Assembly: GCA_016786965.1 (NCBI GenBank)
Contig: JAEUVL010001065.1
Coordinates: 1 to 7,639, forward strand
Reading direction: 5' to 3'
DNA: 7,639 nucleotides
Origin: Chitinophagaceae bacterium
GTDB lineage: Bacteria; Bacteroidota; Bacteroidia; Chitinophagales; Chitinophagaceae
Program-made: the position numbers and the translations under genes
In this document: positions 1 through 6,578 of the stretch, piece after piece
Position numbering within the stretch: the first letter of the stretch is position 1
Layout of the letters: every line of letters starts with the position of its first letter
The notes under the pieces: generated by a model
Told to the model about the DNA's origin: nothing
Databases searched by the model: none
The model's input: only the letters and a program-made list of their open reading frames with translations

Positions 1-1
1 T

Positions 2-502
2 TCCTTATTTTCCTGCAAAAAGAAGAGCGATGATACCACACCCCCTCCCTCAACCCGCAACCAATGGGATGGCCGTTACCGTGTGGAAGGTACCATGACA
101 GATCATTCCAACCCGGCATTTGGCTGGATGAATAATACCTACGAATACACATTACAAACCAGTGGCGCCAATACCGATAGCCTCGTTTCAAACAATCTTG
201 GTTTTCCAGGTATCATTATAGGGAATACGGGCGGTGGTATCACCAATGCGACATTCTACAGTAATTTTGGATTGATACTGACGTTTAACTCTACTACGAA
301 CAAGGTAACAGCCGTTACCAACTATTTCGGTCAGCCATCCGCCGTCAGCGGACGTTCAGCCGTTCTCGATCCTACCGGGTTTAATGATATTGATCCTGCA
401 ACGAAAAATATCCGGGTAAAGTTTTTTATGGATGAAACGGGTGTAGCTGGCCATAGGTCAACATTTGATATTACCCTGGTCTATTTAGGAGCGAGACCTT
501 AA
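2..502 (+). CDS. Small secreted lipoprotein, 5' end outside the window (hypothetical)
   Basis: The reading frame is open from base 2, so the gene begins upstream; the GTG at 83 is only an internal valine codon. The first visible residues, SLFSC followed by KKKSDD, look like the end of a lipoprotein signal peptide: LFSC fits a lipobox, and the Cys at bases 14-16 would be the lipidated residue. The mature part is about 160 residues, rich in Gly, Asn, Thr and aromatic residues in alternating patterns typical of an all-beta fold, with landmarks WDGRYRVEGTM near the start and RSTFDITLVYLGARP at the end. I recall similar uncharacterised lipoproteins in Bacteroidota but cannot name a domain. It is probably anchored in the outer membrane; the acidic SDD shortly after the Cys is compatible with surface export but does not prove it. 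It converges with paaE, 69 bases away. Function unknown. Confidence 0.8.
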   Translation, partial: SLFSCKKKSDDTTPPPSTRNQWDGRYRVEGTMTDHSNPAFGWMNNTYEYTLQTSGANTDSLVSNNLGFPGIIIGNTGGGITNATFYSNFGLILTFNSTTNKVTAVTNYFGQPSAVSGRSAVLDPTGFNDIDPATKNIRVKFFMDETGVAGHRSTFDITLVYLGARP

Positions 503-511
503 CTAAATACG

Positions 512-528
512 AATCTTTCGGCAAGATT
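512..528. terminator. Weak hairpin between converging genes
   Basis: AATCTT at 512-517 and AAGATT at 523-528 form a perfect 6-bp inverted repeat around a 5-base loop (TCGGC), in the 69-base gap between the convergent lipoprotein and paaE genes. No T-run follows on either strand, so intrinsic termination would be weak; position is the main argument. Confidence 0.3.
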
Positions 529-571
529 AGGACAAGAAATGAAGGAGCAGGTCGATAACCACTGTTCCTAT

Positions 572-1654
572 TTATTTTATATCGAAGTCGACAGTGATCT
601 TTTCTGTTTTGGGATGGCTCTGGCAAGTTAGAATGAACCCTTTCTCCACTTCTTCTTCTTCCAGGCCCCAGTGAACATCCATCATTACCTCACCTTCCAC
701 CAGCTTTGCTTTGCAAGTGCAGCACATACCACCTTTGCAGGCATAGGGAAGATCGGCACCTTGTTTTAATGCAGCATCAAGTACAGAGATGTCGCTTGCA
801 AATGGCAGATCAAATGAAAAGCTTCTTCCATCCAGGTTTACAGTAATGTTACTTTTGGCACCAGTATCTTCGGTCTCAGGGTTTTGATTTTTTATTTTTG
901 ACCTGGCCTGTCCCGGGGAGGTGAATAGTTCAAAATGAATCTTCTTTTTATCAATACCTTTATTCTCTAAGTAGTCTTTTACACAAAAGATCATTTCTTC
1001 AGGCCCGCAGATAAAGAACTCATTAGTGGAAGCATAGTCGAGAAATTTACCAAGATCATCCAATTTTGGAGTATCTATTCTTCCAAAATTTAATGGAGTA
1101 TCCGTTTTTTCCCTGCTTAATACATGAATAAGAGTGAACCGCTGCATGTACAGGTTTTTCAACCCTTCCAGTTCCTCAAAGAAAATAACAGAGCCACGGT
1201 TCTTATTCCCGTATACGAGGGTAAATGAACTGTGGGGCTCGGTAGCAAGGGTGGTTTTGATCAATGACAGTACGGGAGTAATACCGCTGCCGGCTGCAAA
1301 AGCCACATAGCTTTTTTGTTGTGAAGGGCTCAGGTCAGTATAGAATTTGCCTATCGGCTGCATTACATCCAGCACATCACCCTGTTTTAGGGTATCGTTG
1401 GCAAATTGGGAAAATAAACCACCCTCCACTTTTTTGATCGCCACCCTTAATTTATTATCCAGTGGTGATGAGCAGATGGAATAGGTGCGCCGTACTTCTT
1501 CTCCATTAATAGTGGCCCGCATGGTCAGGCTCTGGCCCTGGTTGTATTGAAATTCTTTTTGCAAAGCAGCGGGCACTTCAAATACCACCGATACACAATC
1601 TACTGTTTCTTTTTTTATTTCTTTTACCGGCAGGCGGTGAAAATGAATGGACAT
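572..1654 (-). CDS. paaE: PaaE-type phenylacetyl-CoA epoxidase reductase subunit (FAD / 2Fe-2S)
   Basis: At 360 residues it matches the usual PaaE length (about 355). The N-terminal flavin-binding domain (about 1-105) has the FAD motif RTYS at 56-59. The NAD(P)H domain (about 110-235) has GSGITP at 122-127 and CGPEEM at 216-221. After a linker of about 30 residues, a plant-type ferredoxin domain (about 268-360) carries the cluster ligands Cys306, Cys311, Cys314 and Cys344 (C-x4-C-x2-C-x29-C). In the known pathway PaaE passes electrons from NADPH to the di-iron PaaA subunit, which makes the ring 1,2-epoxide of phenylacetyl-CoA in the cytoplasm. Its ATG lies 3 bases after the TetR gene's stop, so the two are surely co-transcribed. 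No paaABCD gene follows; the next gene converges. It could therefore serve a distant paa operon or another di-iron oxygenase. The family call is firm, the partner inferred. Confidence 0.88.
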   Translation of the reverse strand: MSIHFHRLPVKEIKKETVDCVSVVFEVPAALQKEFQYNQGQSLTMRATINGEEVRRTYSICSSPLDNKLRVAIKKVEGGLFSQFANDTLKQGDVLDVMQPIGKFYTDLSPSQQKSYVAFAAGSGITPVLSLIKTTLATEPHSSFTLVYGNKNRGSVIFFEELEGLKNLYMQRFTLIHVLSREKTDTPLNFGRIDTPKLDDLGKFLDYASTNEFFICGPEEMIFCVKDYLENKGIDKKKIHFELFTSPGQARSKIKNQNPETEDTGAKSNITVNLDGRSFSFDLPFASDISVLDAALKQGADLPYACKGGMCCTCKAKLVEGEVMMDVHWGLEEEEVEKGFILTCQSHPKTEKITVDFDIK

Positions 1655-1657
1655 AAA

Positions 1658-2251
1658 TCAGGGTTGTTTTCGTAAGCCATCTATCATGATCATTACCATA
1701 TTATTTTCTAATTCTTCTGCATTGATCTTTGCTTTGCTGCGATGCCAGCTTTCTATCCCGCTTACGGCATGAAGAATGATCAGTACAGCTGTTGGGGCAT
1801 CTATCTTGCGGATCTCATTTTTAGCAATGCCTTCCTCAATAATGGAAGCGAATTTTTTACGGTAATTGCGGCGTTGCGTTTGGAAATTAGATAAATAAGG
1901 TTCATCCAGGTGTTTCCATTCCCGGTCACTTACATACACTTCTTCATAATTCTCTATCATTTGCCTGATATGAAAACGAAGCAGGTTGTCAATCTTTACG
2001 ATCGATTTCTGATTACTCGATTCAATCGTTTCAATGTTGGTATTGAAAATATTGGCCACATCGAAACAGATCGCTTCCAGTATTTCATTTTTAGAACGGA
2101 TATGATTGTATAAACTGGCTGCTTCAATGCCTACCGCTTCGGCCAGGTCACGCATAGAAGTAGCCGCAAAGCCTTTTTCCCGGAACATAGCGGAGGCCTT
2201 ACGTAATATCAGTCCTTTCTTGGACGCTTTTTTTCGTTGGAGTTTTGCCAT
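1658..2251 (-). CDS. TetR/AcrR-family transcriptional regulator
   Basis: A 197-residue protein from the preferred start. Residues 29-58 (ATSMRDLAEAVGIEAASLYNHI and the following SKNEIL) are a classic TetR helix-turn-helix, preceded by the usual helix ILRKASAMFREKGF. The remaining ~140 residues are helical and would form the ligand and dimer domain; the C-terminal stretch AVLIILHAVSGIESWHR resembles regulators linked to fatty-acid or phenylacetate degradation in other bacteria (recalled family likeness). An ATG 12 codons upstream (2287) is also possible, giving 209 residues. I prefer 2251 because MAKLQRKKASKK gives the short basic N-terminus normal for the family, and a TATCTTTG element sits just ahead of it. 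It directly precedes paaE with a 3-base gap, so it plausibly controls paaE and itself, probably as a repressor released by an acyl-CoA. The ligand is inference. Confidence 0.85.
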   Translation of the reverse strand: MAKLQRKKASKKGLILRKASAMFREKGFAATSMRDLAEAVGIEAASLYNHIRSKNEILEAICFDVANIFNTNIETIESSNQKSIVKIDNLLRFHIRQMIENYEEVYVSDREWKHLDEPYLSNFQTQRRNYRKKFASIIEEGIAKNEIRKIDAPTAVLIILHAVSGIESWHRSKAKINAEELENNMVMIMIDGLRKQP

Positions 2252-2254
2252 GCT

Positions 2255-2262
2255 CAAAGATA
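2255..2262 (-). promoter_or_regulatory. Possible -7 promoter element (TATCTTTG) before the TetR gene
   Basis: TATCTTTG on the minus strand fits the Bacteroidota -7 consensus TAnnTTTG and ends 3 bases before the preferred TetR ATG. Transcription starting 4-7 bases further on would give a leaderless or nearly leaderless message. The only upstream TTTG (2290-2293) is 27 bases away, more than the usual 19-21, so this may be chance. Confidence 0.25.
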
Positions 2263-2295
2263 ATGAACGCTGCTTTAAAGCATACATGACAAATA

Positions 2296-2889
2296 TCAGC
2301 GGTCTTTTGTTTTGCCCGGAGTCTTTGTTTTTCCCGGAGGTGTTTGCTGTAGCTGTTTGGCAGGACGGGGAGGCGATAAGTATTCTACCTGTTCTTTCTT
2401 AGCTGGTATAATTAATTCAGCACTTAAGTCCGGCTTTATTGTTCTTGCTGCGTTTACATCACTTTGCGAATCAAAAAATGTCCAGAATCTTCCACCGTCC
2501 CATGACTGGCCTACCAGGTACGAAGTGGCGGTAATGCGCTGCCCCTGCCATTCAATGATGGAATGAAGTTCAATAACGGACTGCAGTTCAGCCTGAGTTT
2601 TTACCACCTGCAAAATAGCACCCGGTTGATATTTCTTCCAGGCGGAGTCAGGTACCTGGGCAAAGGTCTTTGAAATGTATTCTTTGAATTCTGCTGTGCC
2701 TCCCATTGTTCCGATCATTCCGGGGTTGCTGTAGCGTGTGAAAAGGTCCCAATCCCTTGTTTTGAACCCGTATATCAGGCTATCTGCGCAGTGTCGAATG
2801 CCTGACCTGGCAAAGCTGGTATCAAACTGTGCCTGGCCCGAGAGTGTAAAAAAGGAAAAAAGGGTGAAAAAAATGAAACGTTTCGGCAT
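2296..2889 (-). CDS. Secreted NTF2-like protein, uncharacterised
   Basis: The 197-residue product begins MPKRFIFFTLFSFFTLSGQA, a clear Sec signal peptide with probable cleavage after Ala20 (SGQA before QFD). The mature region about 25-150 has the layout of a small NTF2/SnoaL-like fold: an N-terminal helix (CADSLIYGFKTRDWDLFTRY), a second helical part with EFKEYISKTF, then beta strands (LQSVIELHSIIEWQGQRITATSYLVGQ) ending in GGRFWTFFDSQ. The fold is judged from pattern only. The C-terminal tail is basic and proline-rich, with PGKTK occurring twice in a row. An ATG at 2922 would add 11 residues, but a TACCTTTG promoter element lies between the two ATGs, so the second is favoured. It is first in the run leading to the TetR gene and paaE, with 44 bases to the preferred TetR start. 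No catalytic motif seen. Confidence 0.75.
   Translation of the reverse strand: MPKRFIFFTLFSFFTLSGQAQFDTSFARSGIRHCADSLIYGFKTRDWDLFTRYSNPGMIGTMGGTAEFKEYISKTFAQVPDSAWKKYQPGAILQVVKTQAELQSVIELHSIIEWQGQRITATSYLVGQSWDGGRFWTFFDSQSDVNAARTIKPDLSAELIIPAKKEQVEYLSPPRPAKQLQQTPPGKTKTPGKTKDR
2300..2337. repeat. Imperfect ~19-base tandem duplication inside a gene tail
   Basis: Two neighbouring units, GTCTTTTGTTTTGCCCGGA and GTCTTTGTTTTTCCCGGA, differ at a few positions. They encode the doubled PGKTK near the C-terminus of the NTF2-like protein. This looks like a small local duplication in a low-complexity tail. Confidence 0.5.
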
Positions 2890-2906
2890 AAGACGGATGA
2901 TTATTT

Positions 2907-2914
2907 CAAAGGTA
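2907..2914 (-). promoter_or_regulatory. -7 promoter element (TACCTTTG) for the minus-strand run
   Basis: TACCTTTG on the minus strand matches TAnnTTTG and lies 17 bases upstream of the ATG at 2889, so a transcript would start about 10 bases before that ATG. It supports this start over the one at 2922. I see no convincing TTTG at the expected -33 distance. It would drive the NTF2-like gene and, by read-through, the TetR gene and paaE. Confidence 0.5.
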
Positions 2915-2959
2915 GGGAACATTGGCGGGATTGCTTTTTACCAGCTTGCAAATTTCATG

Positions 2960-2967
2960 TAGGTTTG
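2960..2967 (+). promoter_or_regulatory. -7 promoter element (TAGGTTTG) for the PfkB kinase gene
   Basis: TAGGTTTG matches the Bacteroidota -7 consensus and would give a leader of roughly 85 bases before the kinase ATG at 3060. No clear -33 TTTG lies 19-21 bases upstream. With the minus-strand element at 2907-2914 it forms a compact divergent promoter pair. Confidence 0.4.
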
Positions 2968-3004
2968 CACGCCTTTTTGGCAGTCTGAACCAATGGTCTA
3001 TAGT

Positions 3005-3019
3005 CTTCTGACTTCTGAC
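3005..3019. repeat. Short heptamer tandem repeat (CTTCTGA x 2 plus 1 base)
   Basis: CTTCTGA at 3005-3011 is followed directly by an identical copy at 3012-3018 and one more C. It lies in the untranslated leader of the kinase gene. It may be a remnant of a longer heptamer array, or chance. Confidence 0.5.
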
Positions 3020-3059
3020 GGCTGGCCCCGACTTTAAATTAACATCAACTTTAAAAATT

Positions 3060-3983
3060 ATGTCACTTATCACCGTAGGCACCATGGCCTTTGATGCAAT
3101 TGAAACCCCTTTTGGAAAAGTAGATAAGATAACCGGGGGCTCGGCCCTGTATGTAGCCTATGCTGCCAGCAATTTTGTAAAACCTGTACAGCAGATATCT
3201 ATTATCGGCGATGATTTTCCGATAGAAGAAATGGACGAACTGAAAAGCCGCGGGGTGCAACTGGATGGTGTAGAGATCGTAAAAGATAAAAAATCATTTT
3301 TCTGGAGCGGCCGTTATCATGAAGATATGAACAGCCGCGACACCCTTATCACAGACCTGAATGTATTAGCCGATTTTAAACCTGTAGTTCCAGACAGCTA
3401 TCAGGGGGCCGAATTTTTGATGCTGGGCAACCTGCATCCGCAAACACAGCTGAGTGTGATCAAACAGATGAAAGAAAGGCCCAAGCTGATCGCAATGGAC
3501 ACCATGAACTTTTGGATGGATATAGCAATGGACGATCTGAATACCGTACTGAAAGAGGTAGATATGCTGATCATCAATGATGCGGAAGCGAGACAACTTA
3601 CTGGTATGTTCTCGTTGGTGAAAGCAGCAAAGAGCATTTTGGCCATGGGCCCTAAATACCTGATCATCAAAAAAGGAGAACACGGTGCTTTGCTATTTGA
3701 TAATGACAGTGTGTTCTTTGCCCCTGCGCTGCCACTGGAAGATGTGTTTGATCCAACAGGTGCAGGCGACACATTTGCCGGTGGTTTTATTGGTCACCTG
3801 GCAAAAACCGGCGACATCTCATTTGAAAATATGAAGCGGGGAATTATTGTAGGTTCTGCCATGGCCAGTTTCTGTGTGGAGAAATTTGGTGCCACCCGTT
3901 TAAAAGAAATAAACAACGGCGATATCAATAACCGCATCCAGGTGTTTAAAGACCTGGTAAGTTTTGAGATCGAATTGGATTAA
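3060..3983 (+). CDS. PfkB/ribokinase-family carbohydrate or nucleoside kinase
   Basis: The 307-residue length is normal for the family. Gly-Gly at 26-27 (ITGGSALYVAYAAS) is the N-terminal substrate-lid region, though without the Asn common in ribokinases. IINDAEAR at 171-178 contains the N-x-x-E motif (Asn173, Glu176) linked to magnesium/phosphate binding. DPTGAGDTFAGGF at 231-243 is the C-terminal PfkB signature, with the anion hole GAG and catalytic base Asp237. These show an ATP-dependent kinase that phosphorylates a hydroxymethyl group of a sugar or nucleoside; the substrate cannot be read from the sequence. Bacteroidota carry a conserved kinase with a similar start (VGTMAFDAIETPFGK), often annotated simply as sugar kinase. 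It is transcribed alone, with an A/T-rich leader and no Shine-Dalgarno sequence, and ends at a strong hairpin terminator. Cytoplasmic; no sign of damage. Confidence 0.9.
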   Translation: MSLITVGTMAFDAIETPFGKVDKITGGSALYVAYAASNFVKPVQQISIIGDDFPIEEMDELKSRGVQLDGVEIVKDKKSFFWSGRYHEDMNSRDTLITDLNVLADFKPVVPDSYQGAEFLMLGNLHPQTQLSVIKQMKERPKLIAMDTMNFWMDIAMDDLNTVLKEVDMLIINDAEARQLTGMFSLVKAAKSILAMGPKYLIIKKGEHGALLFDNDSVFFAPALPLEDVFDPTGAGDTFAGGFIGHLAKTGDISFENMKRGIIVGSAMASFCVEKFGATRLKEINNGDINNRIQVFKDLVSFEIELD

Positions 3984-4008
3984 ATATTGTACCTGTAAGG
4001 TCTGATGT

Positions 4009-4045
4009 AAAAGCTTCCGGTTGCTGCCGGAAGCTTTTCTTTTTT
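4009..4045. terminator. Strong intrinsic terminator, shared by converging genes
   Basis: A perfect 12-bp stem, AAAAGCTTCCGG (4009-4020) with CCGGAAGCTTTT (4027-4038), surrounds a 6-base loop (TTGCTG). On the plus strand it is followed by CTTTTTT (4039-4045), an excellent terminator 25 bases after the kinase stop. On the minus strand the stem's own T's give a weaker terminator for the membrane-protein gene, whose stop codon (4044-4046) overlaps the plus-strand T-run. Confidence 0.92.
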
Positions 4046-4697
4046 ATTGCACAGGCGGTTGTTCTTCAGCGGAGACCGGTACTTCAGGATCCGGCGTCGT
4101 GGAAACCAACTCCTGAACAGGGTCGGGTGTTTCGAGCCGGTTACATAGCGGCACCAGTGAAGTGGCAGCAAGGTCGATCAGCAGTACAGCCAGTATCATC
4201 CGCAGCGATGACTGATTATACAGAGCGGTATACATACTCATAACAGGCTCAAATATTCTTACAATAAGAAGCAATGAGAAAAGCGAAATGGCAATTGTAG
4301 CCGTAGTACGGGCATAATAGGCATATTTATTTCTCAACGTAATGCTATGCAGCAGGCAAATATGTGCCAGCGCAATAGAAGCAATGAGCAGGCCAACTGC
4401 AAGCTTCAGAAAGCCTTCATCAGATATTTCTGCCATTGTGGTGATAAAGGCAAGAAAAAATCCCGCTGCGGATACTATCATTCCCGCATTTGCCAACCCC
4501 TGTTTATCCTGCTTGCCGGATGTAACCAGGCAAATAGTGGCTGTGATGCCATATATGATCAGTGCAAGACAAACGGCAAATAGTTTAACCGTGAATACTT
4601 CAGCACCTCCTGCGAGTGCAGTTAGCCCGCCCAGCAGGCCAGCCACCATGATAGAGATGACCAGTGCTTTAATAAGTTGTTGATTGTTTTGGTTCAT
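4044..4697 (-). CDS. Six-helix integral membrane protein, uncharacterised
   Basis: A 217-residue protein starting MNQNNQQLIK. An ATG at 4829 in the same frame would add 44 residues, but those lie inside the upstream gene and interrupt a normal membrane-protein start, so 4697 is chosen. Six hydrophobic segments are visible at about residues 8-29, 36-58, 67-89, 96-118, 126-149 and 163-185. A 30-residue Pro/Glu-rich acidic tail (ETPDPVQELVS and so on) follows and ends EEQPPVQ. The short loops contain Lys/Arg (GKQDKQ at 61-66, LRNKY at 121-125). I recognise no transporter or enzyme signature and cannot assign a family. It starts 16 bases after the stop of the lamin-tail gene and is probably co-transcribed with it. 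Inner-membrane location is expected from the helices. Confidence 0.75.
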   Translation of the reverse strand: MNQNNQQLIKALVISIMVAGLLGGLTALAGGAEVFTVKLFAVCLALIIYGITATICLVTSGKQDKQGLANAGMIVSAAGFFLAFITTMAEISDEGFLKLAVGLLIASIALAHICLLHSITLRNKYAYYARTTATIAISLFSLLLIVRIFEPVMSMYTALYNQSSLRMILAVLLIDLAATSLVPLCNRLETPDPVQELVSTTPDPEVPVSAEEQPPVQ

Positions 4698-4713
4698 GAT
4701 GAAAGAAGTTTGA

Positions 4714-6423
4714 TTATAGTTTCCTGGCAAGTGTAATTGCAGTTTTAAAATGCTGTTTCTTCCCTTGCAGATTAAAGATTTCGGTGAAGATAATATAAGT
4801 ACCAATAGGCAGCTTATTCCCTTTATCATCCAGTCCGTCCCAGTTCCAGTAGCCTTTCAGGCCGAGGGTCCCGTTGCGCACCAGGTAGCGAACGGTTCTG
4901 CCCGTCGCATCAAATATCGTGATAGTTGCAAGGAAACCCGGTTCGGATACTTCATATTGTATAGTGGCCACATCTTCTCTTCCGTCATTATCGGGAGAGA
5001 ATATTTTGGGAGACACATTGATCATAGCGTCAATGGCATTCACCAGTTTATACTGCGAATTTTTATAACCCGGCGTTCCATATCCTGCTGTGGAGGCAGC
5101 GCTGTGCCAGTTCATTTCAGCTTGTGATGGACCACCCGGATCAATTCTCTCTAAAGAAACCCCTTCTGCATTATCTATCAGTTTGAAATGCCAGTCGTCT
5201 TTATACTGCACTTCATCCACAACAGTACCCTGAAAGTTAAGCGCTACTACGGTCCCTTCATCGTCGGGAAATGAAGGGGGAGATGAAAGGGTTAAGATAT
5301 TGTCTGGATTTTTTACCAGGTATTGTAAACCAAGACTGGCGGCATCTTCCGTTTCCACTATGTGATCCCCGGGAAAGATATAGAAAGGCGCAGCACTTAT
5401 TGGTTTGATGGAACTGACCACTCCGCTGCTATTGCGGTTGGCGATGTATAATTTCGAGGCATCGAATATCTTATTACTGTTGTTGTAAAACTCCACATAA
5501 TCATAGGCATTTGATCTCGGGTTGAATAAGACCTCGTTGATGATCCACTCACCCTGTTGCGGATCTGCCGGTAAACCCACCCTGGCTTTATCAGCGGTGC
5601 CTATTGTATTGCCTTTGCAGTCTGTAATATTCCTGGCGGTGATGCTATAAACGGTGTTGAGAAATAATGGGGCCGAGGTTTTTAATTGAACCATATTAAA
5701 AAGAGGTGCTATGGTAATGGCACTTATGAGTGTTAATCCGCCATCGATTGAATAATTGGAAAGGGTGGCACCGGCTATACTATCAACGGGTTCATCATAC
5801 ACCAGTATAATGGTTGCATTATCTGTAGTATAGGCTCTTTTTAATTGTGGTGATGTTTCGTCTGTATTAATAGCGTCAATAGAATTTTTCTTTCCCGGTG
5901 TGCCTCCACCGGGGCTGATGCTGGCTTTCCAGTTGCTGCTGCCGGCACAGGGGCTTTTGGTATCGATCATTTCCAATGTCCAGCCGCCTTCTTTTTTTAC
6001 TTCGTTCTGATACCAGGCCGTTGTGTAGTTTACTGCATGAATTATTTTCCCATTTGCTGCTTTTAGAAATATTTGATCACCGTCATTATCCAAAGAAGGA
6101 AAACTGGTAACAGAGATAGTGGTGCCAAATGCAGACATGGTGGTAACAGCGCTTCCGGTACAAATAATGACGAAGCTATCTGGTTGCAATATAAAATTGG
6201 GCATCGGACCACTTTGGCCGGTGGCATCCCCGATCCGCCAGTTCTGTAAATTGACAGGTGCAGCGGTGGTATTTTTTAGTTCCAGCCATTCATTACCCGG
6301 TAGTCCAATGGTGGGTGAGGGGTCGGCCATTATTTCATCAATCACCACATCGTAACGGTTTTGTGCGATAATAACTAGTGGGCATACTAATGCAAATAGT
6401 AATAAGGGCAGGATAGTTTTCAT
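4714..6423 (-). CDS. Large secreted lamin-tail-domain protein with FlgD-like C-terminal module
   Basis: A 569-residue exported protein with a signal peptide at 1-20 (KTILPLLLFALVCPLVIIA, cut near IIAQ). Module 1 (about 25-181) is a lamin-tail domain: VVIDEIMADPSP, NEWLELKNTT, PVNLQNWRI. An Ig-like domain of the Big_5 type follows (about 190-285, with TTDNATIILVYDEPVD). Module 2 (about 291-456) is a second lamin-tail domain (WIINEVLFNPRSNAYDYVEFYNN). The two end alike, with NWKASISPGGGTPGKKNS and NWHSAASTAGYGTPGYKNS, showing internal duplication. The C-terminus (about 468-569) has SPDNDGREDVATIQY, TIFDATGRTVR, GYWNWDGLDDKGNKLPIGTY and a basic end (LARKL), like FlgD Ig and gliding-motility C-terminal domains. 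In Bacteroidota such tails are often type IX secretion signals, so the protein is probably at or beyond the cell surface, as an adhesive or structural component. No catalytic domain was seen. First gene of a pair with the membrane protein. Confidence 0.85.
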   Translation of the reverse strand: MKTILPLLLFALVCPLVIIAQNRYDVVIDEIMADPSPTIGLPGNEWLELKNTTAAPVNLQNWRIGDATGQSGPMPNFILQPDSFVIICTGSAVTTMSAFGTTISVTSFPSLDNDGDQIFLKAANGKIIHAVNYTTAWYQNEVKKEGGWTLEMIDTKSPCAGSSNWKASISPGGGTPGKKNSIDAINTDETSPQLKRAYTTDNATIILVYDEPVDSIAGATLSNYSIDGGLTLISAITIAPLFNMVQLKTSAPLFLNTVYSITARNITDCKGNTIGTADKARVGLPADPQQGEWIINEVLFNPRSNAYDYVEFYNNSNKIFDASKLYIANRNSSGVVSSIKPISAAPFYIFPGDHIVETEDAASLGLQYLVKNPDNILTLSSPPSFPDDEGTVVALNFQGTVVDEVQYKDDWHFKLIDNAEGVSLERIDPGGPSQAEMNWHSAASTAGYGTPGYKNSQYKLVNAIDAMINVSPKIFSPDNDGREDVATIQYEVSEPGFLATITIFDATGRTVRYLVRNGTLGLKGYWNWDGLDDKGNKLPIGTYIIFTEIFNLQGKKQHFKTAITLARKL

Positions 6424-6486
6424 GCCGACAATTTAAAACAAACAGTTGTAATAAAAATAGTTGCTTGTAAAAATTATCCGTGAATA

Positions 6487-6518
6487 TTTGGGAGGAAGGA
6501 TTTGGCAGCCTATTTTTG
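6487..6518 (+). promoter_or_regulatory. Bacteroidota-type promoter for the asd leader (TTTG-N20-TATTTTTG)
   Basis: TTTG at 6487-6490 and TATTTTTG at 6511-6518 are separated by exactly 20 bases, matching the TTTG-N19-21-TAnnTTTG consensus of the Bacteroidota primary sigma factor. Transcription should start near 6522-6526, about 10 bases before the leader ATG. It is the best-formed promoter in the window, with both elements present. Confidence 0.75.
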
Positions 6519-6529
6519 TTACATAACAA
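6516..6529. promoter_or_regulatory. Palindrome overlapping the asd promoter, candidate operator
   Basis: TTGTTACATAACAA is a perfect dyad (TTGTTA, 2-base centre, TAACAA) covering the end of the -7 element and the expected transcription start. A protein bound here would block the promoter. Its first ten bases recur inverted as TATGTAACAA at 6600-6609, inside the leader. The binding protein is unknown. Confidence 0.4.
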
Positions 6530-6533
6530 GAGC

Positions 6534-6578
6534 ATGATAAATTTGAAACATACAAAACGCACAAAGAAACATTCCTGA
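6534..6578 (+). CDS. Putative asd leader peptide (14 codons, Lys/Thr-rich)
   Basis: ATG at 6534 opens a 14-codon frame ending in TGA at 6576-6578, encoding MINLKHTKRTKKHS. Four residues are Lys, two Thr and one Ile, and it begins with Met; these are the amino acids made from aspartate semialdehyde, the product of asd just downstream. AAGAG a few bases before the ATG could be a weak ribosome site. It starts about 10 bases after the predicted transcription start, and its stop abuts the G-rich strand (6578-6590) of the proposed antiterminator. A-rich DNA codes for Lys easily, so composition alone is not proof; position relative to promoter, stop codon and terminator makes the case. The peptide itself would have no function beyond sensing aminoacyl-tRNA supply by ribosome stalling. 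Confidence 0.6.
   Translation: MINLKHTKRTKKHS

Noticed and set aside
83..502. GTG at 83 as the start of a 139-residue gene
   Set aside because: The same frame stays open to base 2 and encodes the end of a lipoprotein signal peptide (LFSC-KKK), so the gene starts outside the window.
552..596. Inverted repeats TCGATA/TATCGA and CACTG/CAGTG around the paaE 3' end
   Set aside because: Short, widely spaced, interleaved and partly inside the coding sequence, with no T-run; probably chance.
2106..2402. Plus-strand open frame opposite the TetR and NTF2-like genes
   Set aside because: It is antisense to two well-supported genes, has no recognisable features and no promoter, and is a shadow frame.
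4698..4829. Upstream ATG (4829) for the membrane protein
   Set aside because: The extra 44 residues overlap the C-terminal coding region of the lamin-tail gene by more than 100 bases. Starting at 4697 gives a 16-base gap and a clean first membrane helix.
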